A stretch of DNA of 64,000 nt. Origin: Leptospira_A sp046736045. Lineage in GTDB: Bacteria > Spirochaetota > Leptospiria > Leptospirales > Leptospiraceae. Position numbers and translations under genes: made by a program. The notes beneath the pieces were generated by a model. That model searched no databases and was not told the DNA's origin. It saw only the letters and a program-made list of their open reading frames with translations. Shown here one piece after another: positions 31,914 through 40,556 of this stretch; position 1 is the first letter of the stretch, and every line of letters begins with the position of its first letter. The stretch spans positions 124,001-188,000 of the forward strand of contig NZ_CP177134.1 in assembly GCF_046736045.1 (NCBI RefSeq), written 5' to 3'.

Positions 31914-32981
31914 TTGAAAATTTATTATTATGTTTCAGGTCATGGCTTCGGACATATTAGCCGAACATCTGTTATCTTAACTGAGATTCTAAAACACCCC
32001 GGATTGACGGAACTTCATTTGGTTTCAAGCCGAGTCGGCTTTATACCGGAAACCCATCCGAAACTAATCAAACGAAACCGCATACTGGATGTCGGGGTTT
32101 TTCAAAAAGATTCCCTTTCCATGGATATCGAAAAAACAAAACAAGAGTTAATCGATTTTGAAAAAAAGAAAAATCTATTTCTAAAAGAAGAGTCCGCTTA
32201 TTGCAAAGCGAAAGGAATAGATCTCATCGTTTCCGATGCTTCTTCTTTGCCTCTCATCATCGCGTTAGAAGCAGGTATTCCTTCCGTATTTGTAGGAAAC
32301 TTCACATGGGATTTTATTTATCGCAAGTTTGCAAATCAGGATTCATACTTTGCTAACATCAGCGATATTCTGGCTACGGAATACGGCTTTGCCACGGAAG
32401 CACTGGTTTTACCATTTCATTGCCCTATGCCTGCTTTTTTAGAAAGAACGGAAACAGGACTTGTTGGCAGAAAACCGAAATTAAATAAGCAAGAAGCTCG
32501 TGATTCTTTTCAATTTTCCGATGAGTATAAGTACATCTTACTTTCCTTTGGTGCATACGGATTAGAAGGATTCGATTTTCATTGGGATAAACTTCCCGAT
32601 GATATCAAGCTAGTTGCTTATGGAGTGCCCGGATTGAATACAGATAAAACCATCGTTCCGAATGATTGCCATTATCCGGATCTCGTGACAGCTTGTGATT
32701 ATGTTTTAACCAAGCCCGGTTACGGAATTCTTGCAGAGTGTTATTATGCAAACACTCCGATTTTATATACAGACAGAGGGGATTTTGCCGAATATCCGTT
32801 CTTAGTTGAAAACTTGCAAAATTATTTTCTAAGTAGCTATATTAGCCACGAAGAAATTTCAAATTGTGAATTCGAAATTCATTTTTCTGGAATTGACAAA
32901 GCGAAAGAAAAAGTCAAAGTATTAGAGACTCCGAAAAACGGAGAGATTCAGATCACAAATCGAATCTTTGAATATACATAG
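31914..32981 (+). CDS. Glycosyltransferase-like protein (GT-B, L-arabinokinase N-domain type)
   Basis: 355 residues from a TTG 3 bp after the previous stop. The N-terminus reads YYVSGHGFGHISR, the nucleotide-sugar/phosphate-binding glycine loop seen in MurG-like GT-B enzymes and in the N-terminal domain of L-arabinokinases. The C-terminal half has TKPGYGILAECYYANTP and DRGDFAEYP, typical of the GT-B donor site. No kinase domain follows, so it is a stand-alone GT-B protein. Substrate unknown. Confidence 0.75.
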   Translation: MKIYYYVSGHGFGHISRTSVILTEILKHPGLTELHLVSSRVGFIPETHPKLIKRNRILDVGVFQKDSLSMDIEKTKQELIDFEKKKNLFLKEESAYCKAKGIDLIVSDASSLPLIIALEAGIPSVFVGNFTWDFIYRKFANQDSYFANISDILATEYGFATEALVLPFHCPMPAFLERTETGLVGRKPKLNKQEARDSFQFSDEYKYILLSFGAYGLEGFDFHWDKLPDDIKLVAYGVPGLNTDKTIVPNDCHYPDLVTACDYVLTKPGYGILAECYYANTPILYTDRGDFAEYPFLVENLQNYFLSSYISHEEISNCEFEIHFSGIDKAKEKVKVLETPKNGEIQITNRIFEYT

Positions 32982-32986
32982 TCACG

Positions 32987-34657
32987 ATGGCATCTCCAGA
33001 ATCTTATCCAGAAAAAATACTCCAAGATTTAGAAGCGAATGAAAACGGCTTTTTTCAAATTGAAAATAGAAAAGGCCACGCTTATCTCCGCGTAACAAAG
33101 GCTGGCGAAAAAGGCCAAAAAGTGGAATTCAAAGATGTACTATCCAGAATCAAATTGTTCGGCGTTGAAAATTACAGTGAAGATACGATTAAAAAAGTAA
33201 TCCTTCATTCCGACGGAAAGGAATTCGAAATAGGAACTTGGTCCAAAGGTACTCCCGAAGATTCTTATGCGGAAGTAATCGTCTCGGATGATCATATGAC
33301 TGCCTCTCTCAATCTCTATCCTCCCAAACATGGAGGCAATCTTCTATCCGAATACGAACTGAGAGAAAAGATCGCAAGTGTGGGAATCAGCGTAGGAATC
33401 CTGGATACAATCGTTCAAAAGACAATTCGTAGTCCCGACTTTTTAGTCCCGGTTGTTATCGCAAAAGGTTATCCTCCCGTGCCTGGGATTGATGGAGAAA
33501 TCAAAATTTTCTTCCGTTCCGACAACAAACCTCAGTTAGAGGAAGATGACCGCGGTCGTATCAATTACAAAAACATAGGAATCATACAATCCGTAAAACC
33601 GGATGATTTGATTGCGGAAAAAATTCCCGCAAAACCGGGACAATACGGAAAAACAGTTACCGGAACATTGATTCCTTTTCCCGAGGAAAAATCGGCAGAA
33701 TGGATTCTCGGACCCAATGTGGATCTGAAAGGTGACAGACTGTATTCAAAAATCGCAGGCCGTCCTGTGCTTGATCGGAGTGGAGAGATTCGTGTCGATC
33801 AGGTGATTCAATTGGAAGCGGTCGATTATTCCACGGGAAATATTGATTTTCCGGGCACCATCATTGTGGAAGATAAAATCGGAGACGGATTTTCTCTAAC
33901 AACTAACGGAAGTATTATTATAAAAAGTTCGGTTGGCAAAGCATTCCTTCGTGCGAAAGGAGATATCGTTCTCTCGGGCGGATTTATGGGCAGAGGGGAA
34001 GGTTATATAGAATCGGAAGGAAATATATACGCTAAATTCATTGAACAAGGAAAATTATCCGCAGGCGGATCCATCTTCGTAGAAGAGGCAGTCATGCATT
34101 CCGAAATCTCGGCAAAAGACCTAATACAAGTATTAGGTGGTCGCGGAGAGATCATAGGAGGAACTACCATTGCTGCCAATTCCATTGAATGCGCCAAACT
34201 GGGTGCTGTGGTAGAAACAAAAACCAAAGTGGCAGTAGGAACACCTCCCGAACTTTTGGAAGAATTGGATCGGATGAAAATTGAAATTTCCGACAAAGAA
34301 AGTACCTTAAAAAAAGTGCAAATCACTCAAACCAAACTACAGGAACAAACGACCAAAAGAGATTTGAAACCTGATGAAAAGGAAATGTTGGCAAAGTTGA
34401 AAGAAGCGAACGAAAAGTACAGTTTCCTGGTAGATTCTTTGAAAAAACAATTCGATACGGCACTTGGATCCTATGAGCCCAACAAAAGCGCATTTGTTTA
34501 TGTAGAACGGGAGATTTTCCCCGGAGTGGAAGTTAATTTCGGATCAGGTAAAATTTACAGATCCGGTTTGAATTCTTTGATTGGAAAAACGACTGTATTG
34601 ATCGGGGTTGATGGGAATATTCAAACCGAGAGAAATCTTCCACCAAGCGCGCGCTAG
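32987..34657 (+). CDS. FapA (DUF342) domain protein
   Basis: 556 residues. The middle, about 150-420, contains the FapA/DUF342 beta-helix (KIAGRPVLDRSGEIRVD, FSLTTNGSIIIKSSVG, ILVGG-like turns), preceded by an N-terminal flagellar-assembly-A-type domain and followed by a coiled coil (about 425-490, rich in Lys and Glu) and a small beta domain. Members affect polar localisation or flagellar number in other bacteria; a role in spirochaetes is unproven. There is no signal peptide, so it is cytoplasmic. Confidence 0.85.
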   Translation: MASPESYPEKILQDLEANENGFFQIENRKGHAYLRVTKAGEKGQKVEFKDVLSRIKLFGVENYSEDTIKKVILHSDGKEFEIGTWSKGTPEDSYAEVIVSDDHMTASLNLYPPKHGGNLLSEYELREKIASVGISVGILDTIVQKTIRSPDFLVPVVIAKGYPPVPGIDGEIKIFFRSDNKPQLEEDDRGRINYKNIGIIQSVKPDDLIAEKIPAKPGQYGKTVTGTLIPFPEEKSAEWILGPNVDLKGDRLYSKIAGRPVLDRSGEIRVDQVIQLEAVDYSTGNIDFPGTIIVEDKIGDGFSLTTNGSIIIKSSVGKAFLRAKGDIVLSGGFMGRGEGYIESEGNIYAKFIEQGKLSAGGSIFVEEAVMHSEISAKDLIQVLGGRGEIIGGTTIAANSIECAKLGAVVETKTKVAVGTPPELLEELDRMKIEISDKESTLKKVQITQTKLQEQTTKRDLKPDEKEMLAKLKEANEKYSFLVDSLKKQFDTALGSYEPNKSAFVYVEREIFPGVEVNFGSGKIYRSGLNSLIGKTTVLIGVDGNIQTERNLPPSAR

Positions 34658-34669
34658 ATGCTCTTCAGT

Positions 34670-35437
34670 TTAATCCGGTAAAACCGAATCTTCTTCATCG
34701 GATTCGATTCTTTTTTCCGGTGTAAGATCCGAATCAACAGATGTGATCACTTCTTTTGTGGATTTAACTTTTCTTTTTTCAAACTTGAGTTTGTTCAAAT
34801 CCTTTTTATTAAATACCAACCAACGTTTGTTTTTAAACCCGTCTACTTCTTTGAAACTGAAGCTTGCATGGGGAAGAACGAAATTGGTTTCAGGAGTATG
34901 CTCAAAAGAAATATCAGGAGTCTTTGACCAATCGTAATAGTTTCCCTGTTCATCAAAAGGAATCTCTGTTTGGATTTCTCCTACAAGGATCTCAATCGTA
35001 TTTTCAGTTGCCCAAATATAAAAACCTGTTCGGACGTAATGGGATACTACCGATTTCACGGGATTGTATTTGGAAACAATGAGCAAAATCTGATCAGGTT
35101 TTACTTTGCGAAGTCCGTCAGCAAGATCGGAAGCAAATTCTTTGATATCTGCTTCTTCAAAAACATAAAGAAACAAATTGCCATATGAACTTTCCTGCTT
35201 ATAACGAAGGTTACCCAATACATCCAAAATTTTCTCTTCGGAAATTTCTACAGGATGAGCAAAACTCTTTTCCAAAGTTTTTTCCGATTTGGTTTTCAGG
35301 TTTTCACGTTTAATCGAATAGATCGCAAATTCATTGTTACGAAACATAAGATTTCTGGTCTGAACACCGGTTGCGCAAGAATTCATTTCAAAAATTAAAA
35401 AAATAGCAAGCAATAGGAAACTAAACTTAGATTTCAT
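34670..35437 (-). CDS. Probable lipoprotein of unknown function
   Basis: 255 residues from the ATG at 35437, one base after the STAS stop. MKSKFSF leads into a hydrophobic core and MNSC, a lipobox-like site with Cys at about residue 21. The body is mixed alpha/beta and ends in a charged tail (KKREV.., ESDEEDSVLPD). No family recognised. It is convergent with the FapA gene (12 bp between stops) and probably cotranscribed with the STAS gene. Confidence 0.72.
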   Translation of the reverse strand: MKSKFSFLLLAIFLIFEMNSCATGVQTRNLMFRNNEFAIYSIKRENLKTKSEKTLEKSFAHPVEISEEKILDVLGNLRYKQESSYGNLFLYVFEEADIKEFASDLADGLRKVKPDQILLIVSKYNPVKSVVSHYVRTGFYIWATENTIEILVGEIQTEIPFDEQGNYYDWSKTPDISFEHTPETNFVLPHASFSFKEVDGFKNKRWLVFNKKDLNKLKFEKRKVKSTKEVITSVDSDLTPEKRIESDEEDSVLPD

Positions 35438-35438
35438 T

Positions 35439-35798
35439 TTATGGCTCCAAAGCCTTTGTGAATTCGGGAAATTTTGATAAGTATTCATCTACTGTCAAAA
35501 TAGATAAGATATGATTTAAGCCGGAAAGGCGGAATACTGAATTCAGATTTTTGTTGAGATTGGTTACGTAAATCTCAACGCCTCGGTTGTGTAATGCGGA
35601 AGATGCTTTGATCACTGCGCCGATTCCGGAAGAATCCAAAAATTTAACACTGGAAAAATCCAAAGTCAATTTGGCGAACTTCATACCTTCCATGGATCTT
35701 TCAAATTCCTGGTAAAATTCCCTGGAATTTTCCATAAGGACATCCTTTTGAATTGAAAAGAGAAGATGATTGTCCTGAAAGTATGATTGAATGAGCAT
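35439..35798 (-). CDS. STAS-domain anti-sigma factor antagonist
   Basis: 119 residues, a single STAS domain of the SpoIIAA/RsbV type. FLDSSGIGAVI carries the phosphorylatable Ser region. In partner switching the unphosphorylated form binds an anti-sigma kinase and frees a sigma factor; a SpoIIE-type phosphatase such as the 28264-30231 product could reactivate it. No anti-sigma kinase gene is in the window, so the circuit is inferred. Confidence 0.9.
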   Translation of the reverse strand: MLIQSYFQDNHLLFSIQKDVLMENSREFYQEFERSMEGMKFAKLTLDFSSVKFLDSSGIGAVIKASSALHNRGVEIYVTNLNKNLNSVFRLSGLNHILSILTVDEYLSKFPEFTKALEP

Positions 35799-35866
35799 GG
35801 AATTGATACGATTATTACAGTTAGCAATACCTTAAAGGGGAAGAGTTTTATGTCAAGACTTTCGGC

Positions 35867-36052
35867 TCACAAAGGAGCTAGGTCGGAGAGAGCCATTTCT
35901 AAATCGTGAGGGTAACCTTCTTTGTCGTTATAGATTACCAAGGCTTTGTCCGGGAGCAATTCTTTGATCTCGACCGTAGCACCTGTGAAAATAAAAATTC
36001 CCTGGTGAAGAAAGGTTTTTTTTGTGAGTTTTGCCTTATCTCCCACCTTCAT
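35867..36052 (-). CDS. Small basic/acidic protein coupled to the IscU-like fusion
   Basis: 61 residues, MKVGDKAKLTKKTFL start, SH3-like beta pattern (GIFIFTGATVEIKEL). Its ATG overlaps the upstream stop as ATGA. The shape suggests a small SH3/KOW-like fold. No family named. Confidence 0.65.
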   Translation of the reverse strand: MKVGDKAKLTKKTFLHQGIFIFTGATVEIKELLPDKALVIYNDKEGYPHDLEMALSDLAPL

Positions 36053-36849
36053 CCGGCAGTGCCCTCTTCCGTATTCAGATAAAGGTCTTTTCCGGCTTTC
36101 TTCATAACGTCAAATATATACATTTGTTTTTGGTCAACACGCGTTCCAATATCATACAGTGCGTCGGTAAAATCAGCACCTTCAATATTCGCACCTGCCA
36201 GCTTCGCAAAGCGGAGATCAGCTCCCCGAAAATTCGCATTTTGCAAATTGGCACCGTTGAAGAAGGAGGCCTTTAGGTTGGCACCTGAAAAATTGGCGCC
36301 TACAAAGCTTGAATTTTGAAGGAATGCATTGTGAAGGTCGGCATTGGAAAAATCAACTCCATTGAAGTTTTCTTTTTCCAACATAACGCTGGATAAACTA
36401 GCATCTTTTAAGTGGCCTTGTGTTTGCAAAAGATCCATAGCTTTCGCTTTGGTGACTCTTTTTTCAGGAGGAACCCCTCCCCCTTTTTCCCAGTCTTCTA
36501 CTGCTTTTTTCAAAGCGGCTACTGCGGATTCGGGATAATTTTTCCTTCTTTCGGGAAACTCAAATAAAGTTTCTAACGTATCGGGTGTTAGACTACGAAG
36601 ATCTTCCATTTTTTTGCCTTTGGCGTATTCGGTAGCCATAGCAAGTGCAACAATACCGAACCCACAACCTGTGGTTGTGTAACTGGCATCTTCTACAATG
36701 GAATCAGTGGAAACTTTGAGATAAATGCGATAACCGTCTCCGCAACCTGTATTTCGGTAATAGGAGACTACGTTCGCGTCGTCCATCTCACGGTAGTTTA
36801 ACCTCTGGTCGTTGATTTCCTTATATCTTGCAAAGTCCATCACAGCCAT
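36049..36849 (-). CDS. IscU/NifU-N-like domain fused to pentapeptide repeats
   Basis: 266 residues. Residues 1-120 match the Fe-S scaffold IscU/NifU-N: NTGCGD (C36), TTGCGFGIVALAMATEYAKGK (C62), then ESAVAALKKAVEDW. The third cluster Cys, normally in an H-C pair near 105, is replaced by N-Y, so canonical cluster assembly is doubtful. Residues about 150-230 form a pentapeptide right-handed helix (NFNGVDFSNADL..., ANLQNANFRGADL). AGGGGG lies upstream of the ATG. I know of no standard protein with this combination. It might be a cluster-binding or DNA/protein-interacting adaptor, but no function can be assigned. Confidence 0.78.
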   Translation of the reverse strand: MAVMDFARYKEINDQRLNYREMDDANVVSYYRNTGCGDGYRIYLKVSTDSIVEDASYTTTGCGFGIVALAMATEYAKGKKMEDLRSLTPDTLETLFEFPERRKNYPESAVAALKKAVEDWEKGGGVPPEKRVTKAKAMDLLQTQGHLKDASLSSVMLEKENFNGVDFSNADLHNAFLQNSSFVGANFSGANLKASFFNGANLQNANFRGADLRFAKLAGANIEGADFTDALYDIGTRVDQKQMYIFDVMKKAGKDLYLNTEEGTAG

Positions 36850-36902
36850 TGATTTATCCCCCTAGAGACGATCTGAAATTTAGACAGGTTTTGGAACCCG
36901 TC

Positions 36903-37103
36903 TTACTTCATTTTATATTTTTTCTTAAATTTATCAACCCGTCCGGCAGTATCTAGAACTTTAGATTTACCTGTAAAGAACGGGTGGCAGTTGGAACAAA
37001 TCTCAACGCTGATATCGCCGGCAGATGACCGTGTTTCGATCACATTGCCACAAGCACATTTGATTTTTGCAGAAACGTATTTTGGGTGGATGTCAGTCTT
37101 CAT
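36903..37103 (-). CDS. rpmE: 50S ribosomal protein L31
   Basis: 66 residues, the zinc-containing (C+) form: KCACGN and CSNCHPFFTG carry the four Cys ligands region. It lies 14 bp downstream of rho on the same strand, a linkage seen in many bacteria. Confidence 0.95.
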   Translation of the reverse strand: MKTDIHPKYVSAKIKCACGNVIETRSSAGDISVEICSNCHPFFTGKSKVLDTAGRVDKFKKKYKMK

Positions 37104-37117
37104 ATTGCGGCCTTTCG

Positions 37118-38524
37118 TTAATTAGTGTTCATACTTGCCAAAAACTGGTCATTCGTTTTGGCAGATCGCATTTTTTCGATCAATAGTTCCATACTTTCCG
37201 TGATGCTCATAGGAGAAAGTACTTTTCGCAAGATAAAAACTCGGGTGAGAACATCCGCAGGAAGCAACAATTCTTCCTTCCTTGTTCCGGAACGGTTGAT
37301 GTCGATGGCAGGAAAAATCCGTTTGTCTGCGAGTTTTCGGTCCAGGTGGATTTCCATATTTCCCGTTCCCTTAAACTCCTCAAAAATCACCTCATCCATT
37401 CTGGAACCGGTATCAATCAGTGCAGTCGCGATGATGGTAAGTGACCCACCCTCTTCAATATTTCTTGCCGCACCGAAAAAACGTTTCGGTTTATGAAGCG
37501 CGTTTGAATCCACACCACCGGAAAGAATTTTCCCGGAGGTAGGAACCACTTGGTTGTAAGCACGGGCAAGTCTTGTGATCGAATCCAAAAGAATGACCAC
37601 GTCCTTTCCATGTTCTACAAGTCGCTTCGCCTTTTCGATCACCATTTCGGCCACTTGTACGTGTCTTTGTGCAGGTTCATCGAAAGTCGAACTGACAACT
37701 TCGCCCTTTACGTGGCGAGCCATATCAGTTACTTCTTCCGGACGTTCGTCAATCAGAAGTACAATTAGAAAAATTTCAGGATGATTGCGGGTGATCGCAT
37801 TGGCAATGGACTGCATCAGAACCGTCTTACCGGTTCTAGGTGGTGCTACGATCAAAGCTCTTTGGCCTTTCCCGATCGGACACATGAGATCCATGACTCT
37901 AGTGTCCAAATGACTCGGATCAAATTCCATATTGATCTTTTCGTTCGGATATAAAGGAGTGAGGTTATCAAAAAGATTTCTTTTTTGAGCAACATCTACC
38001 GGATAACCGTTGATAGACTCAACACGAAGCATTGCGAAAAACCGCTCCGCTTCCTTAGGAGGACGAATCAGTCCCTCTACCGTATCTCCCGTGCGAAGAC
38101 CGAAGAGTTTGATCTGAGAAGGAGAAACATAAATATCATCCGGACCCGGCACATAATTATAGTCAGGTGAACGAAGAAATCCGTAACCATCAGGAAGTTT
38201 TTCCATTACCCCGGCAGCATGAACTTGACCGTCCTTTTCCGTTTGCGCCTGAAGCAGAGCAAACATCAGGTTTTGTTTTTTCAAACCATGTGTATTTTCA
38301 ACACCAAGGCCTTTGGCAAGGTCTGCCAGTTCATTGATGTTCTTTTTCTTGAGTTCGACTAAGTCGAGTGCGGGAGGAATCGGTCCTTCGTATTGGCGGC
38401 GTTTTTTCTTGAATTGTTTAGGAGGTTCGTTACTGGACTCGTCTTGGTCCATGATGCCATTCGAATATTCAGGTTGTTCTTCAGGGGTGGAATATTGTAG
38501 TTCGTCTTGTTTGCGTGATGCCAT
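37118..38524 (-). CDS. rho: Transcription termination factor Rho
   Basis: 468 residues of the hexameric RNA helicase. An extended, charged N-terminal region (1-45) precedes the Rho-N helix and the RNA-binding cold-shock domain (GVMEKLPDGYGFLR). The ATPase core has Walker A (APPRTGKTVL), Walker B (VVILLDSITRLARAYN) and the Q/R loops (SGGVDSNALHKPKRFFGAARN). The N-terminus is longer than in E. coli (419 aa), with the extra part disordered-looking. Confidence 0.97.
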   Translation of the reverse strand: MASRKQDELQYSTPEEQPEYSNGIMDQDESSNEPPKQFKKKRRQYEGPIPPALDLVELKKKNINELADLAKGLGVENTHGLKKQNLMFALLQAQTEKDGQVHAAGVMEKLPDGYGFLRSPDYNYVPGPDDIYVSPSQIKLFGLRTGDTVEGLIRPPKEAERFFAMLRVESINGYPVDVAQKRNLFDNLTPLYPNEKINMEFDPSHLDTRVMDLMCPIGKGQRALIVAPPRTGKTVLMQSIANAITRNHPEIFLIVLLIDERPEEVTDMARHVKGEVVSSTFDEPAQRHVQVAEMVIEKAKRLVEHGKDVVILLDSITRLARAYNQVVPTSGKILSGGVDSNALHKPKRFFGAARNIEEGGSLTIIATALIDTGSRMDEVIFEEFKGTGNMEIHLDRKLADKRIFPAIDINRSGTRKEELLLPADVLTRVFILRKVLSPMSITESMELLIEKMRSAKTNDQFLASMNTN

Positions 38525-38671
38525 AGAAAATTTTACATAACTGTAGATTTTTTAGAATTTTGATTAGGGAATACCATTGTGCAAAGAAGGAATGCTAGTG
38601 AAACAAACAGCGAAGTTGAAGTAAATGTTTTACTATATGGTAAGGAAAACTTCGGTCTTTGAGACAGTACG

Positions 38672-39979
38672 TCAACGCCTTTTTTTTGTCTTTTTGATAA
38701 GTTTCGATTTCTTAGGCAAAGATTTCGGTTTTTTAGTCGAGGAAGAAGGAGAAACCTTTGTTTTTTTTACAGGTTTTCCTTTTGATTTTTGAGTTTTTTT
38801 AGAAATAACTTCTTTTTTAATTCCCGTTTTTGGTTTGTCCTTAACGGGAATCGGGGTAACTTCCACACGTTTTCTGGGAATCGGTTTCTTCTTTTCAGAA
38901 TCCACTTCTTTGAATCTTTCCTGGATTTTAAGATATTTGATTCTATTTTGCAAAGTGGTTCGGGGAAGACTCAAATCGCTTGCCGCATGGGAAATATTGT
39001 TTCTGTTTTTTTTCAAAGTCTCGTGAATGTAAACGGACTCGATCTCTTCCAAAACCCGTTCCAAAGGATATTTGGAAGAAAATGCTTCTTCCAAACTGGG
39101 GAAAATATTTCCCGAAGAAGTCACTGATTCCAATCGGGTGGAAAGATGGGAAAATTGGTATAGAAAACCGACTATTTTTTTTTCTTTCCTAAGAGTGACG
39201 ATCCGCACAAGAGAGTTTAACTCCTGTACGATGGTTTGCAGTTGGAATACGGAATGATCTTTGGATTCGATTTCCAAATCATTTTCTTTTAGATACTTTG
39301 CGAATAAATCACGGTTGAGGTCTCTCAAAAACCTTTCTGCTACCTGAACCGAGTCTTTGAAAAAAGGAATGGGCAAAATATTTTTTTCAAATGCTTCATT
39401 ATAGAATACGCTGTTGCCGCCAACATCGGTAGAAAAAAGACCATCGGGGAAATTGGACAATATCAATTCCATATACCAGTGAATGGAATCCTGAGCGTCC
39501 CTTTTTTTTTCTTGTTTGGATGCGATTTCTTCTAAACGGGGGTCTCTTCTGTTCGCAGAATCCAATTTGGAAAATTCGGCAAGAAATCTAGGCTTGTCCC
39601 AAAATTCCTTTCTATTTCCTTCATGATCCAGAACGGGAATACGGCTTGCATCGCGAAAAAAGTTTAAGATACCCTCATTCAAATCTTTTTCCAAGATTTC
39701 GGAAGGAATGACTTCGTAATCTTCTCTTCCTTGACCAAGATCAGCTAACTCCTGCAAAACGCGCTCCTTTGCAATGAGTCCAAGCAAAATCCCTTCATCA
39801 TTTACAACAGGTAAATGACTAGCCTTGGTCAACAGAAAATGTTTATAGATCGCCTCTATCTTCACTTTCGGGTCATCCTGTGCGAATTCCCCCGGATGAA
39901 AATCTAAATTTTTAGTTTTCTCGAATGGATTGTGGTTTTGTTTTGTGGCCTGTTTGCCAGACAGGTTCTGCCCAAGCAT
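38672..39979 (-). CDS. CBS-PAS-Fis regulator with a lysine-rich tail
   Basis: About 435 residues if the ATG at 39979 is used; the frame is open to 40123 but further overlap with the upstream gene makes that less likely (at 39979 the overlap is 68 bp). The order is CBS-like region (about 30-115, ASHLPVVNDEGILLGLIAKE), PAS-like domain (about 165-275, DGLFSTDVGGNSVFYNEAF), Fis-type helix-turn-helix (about 302-352, NNISHAASDLSLPRTTLQNRIKYL), then a 70-residue Lys/Pro/Ser tail like histone H1. There is no sigma-54 AAA domain, so it is not a standard NtrC activator. Confidence 0.75.
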   Translation of the reverse strand: MLGQNLSGKQATKQNHNPFEKTKNLDFHPGEFAQDDPKVKIEAIYKHFLLTKASHLPVVNDEGILLGLIAKERVLQELADLGQGREDYEVIPSEILEKDLNEGILNFFRDASRIPVLDHEGNRKEFWDKPRFLAEFSKLDSANRRDPRLEEIASKQEKKRDAQDSIHWYMELILSNFPDGLFSTDVGGNSVFYNEAFEKNILPIPFFKDSVQVAERFLRDLNRDLFAKYLKENDLEIESKDHSVFQLQTIVQELNSLVRIVTLRKEKKIVGFLYQFSHLSTRLESVTSSGNIFPSLEEAFSSKYPLERVLEEIESVYIHETLKKNRNNISHAASDLSLPRTTLQNRIKYLKIQERFKEVDSEKKKPIPRKRVEVTPIPVKDKPKTGIKKEVISKKTQKSKGKPVKKTKVSPSSSTKKPKSLPKKSKLIKKTKKRR

Positions 39980-40553
39980 TAGCAGCAGTTTGATAACCTT
40001 CCGGAATTTCCTTTCCATGAGACAAAAAGGAAAGAAGTGAATACATGATGGATCGTTTGTATGTATGTAAGGACATATGATAATTTCCGGAGATAAAAAA
40101 TTCTTTGGCGTGATCTTTTTCACTCTTTGCCATAATCAAATATCTCTGGATTTTTTCTCTAGTGTCCCATTCCATTTTTTTGCCGGAAGCTTTTTCTTCC
40201 GATTCTATCAGTAAAAAACTACCTTGGGCTTTTTCGTAAATTTCTTGAGTCTTTTCATCCAAATCGATACAAAGTTTTCTGGATGTAGCGAAGAGTTCAC
40301 CTTCGGCGAGTGAAAGAGCTTTTTCCATTCGGATCCTTTCACCGACCCGATAGGCTTCTTCCACTTCCGAACGAACTGTACTTAAGGAATTTCGATCGGA
40401 CTCTTCCGATAAAGATAGAGTTTCTCTGACATCAAAAACCAGTCCGATCTTTTGATCGAACTGTTTCTTTCTTTCTCTGAAAGAAAGGGTAGTCTTTCCA
40501 AACAAAGAAAGAGAAAGAATAAAAGTCAGTAGTAAAAAAGCTAAGGAACGCAT
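39912..40553 (-). CDS. Secreted helical protein of unknown function
   Basis: 213 residues with a signal peptide (MRSLAFLLLTFILS...LFGKT, cleavage near 20) and a long helical, charged body with coiled-coil character. The motif YKRSIMYSLLS near residue 165 is TPR-like. It starts 3 bp after the preceding gene (40557-41540), which is also secreted and helical, so they are likely a pair acting together in the periplasm. Confidence 0.7.
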   Translation of the reverse strand: MRSLAFLLLTFILSLSLFGKTTLSFRERKKQFDQKIGLVFDVRETLSLSEESDRNSLSTVRSEVEEAYRVGERIRMEKALSLAEGELFATSRKLCIDLDEKTQEIYEKAQGSFLLIESEEKASGKKMEWDTREKIQRYLIMAKSEKDHAKEFFISGNYHMSLHTYKRSIMYSLLSFLSHGKEIPEGYQTAANAWAEPVWQTGHKTKPQSIREN

Positions 40554-40556
40554 TGT

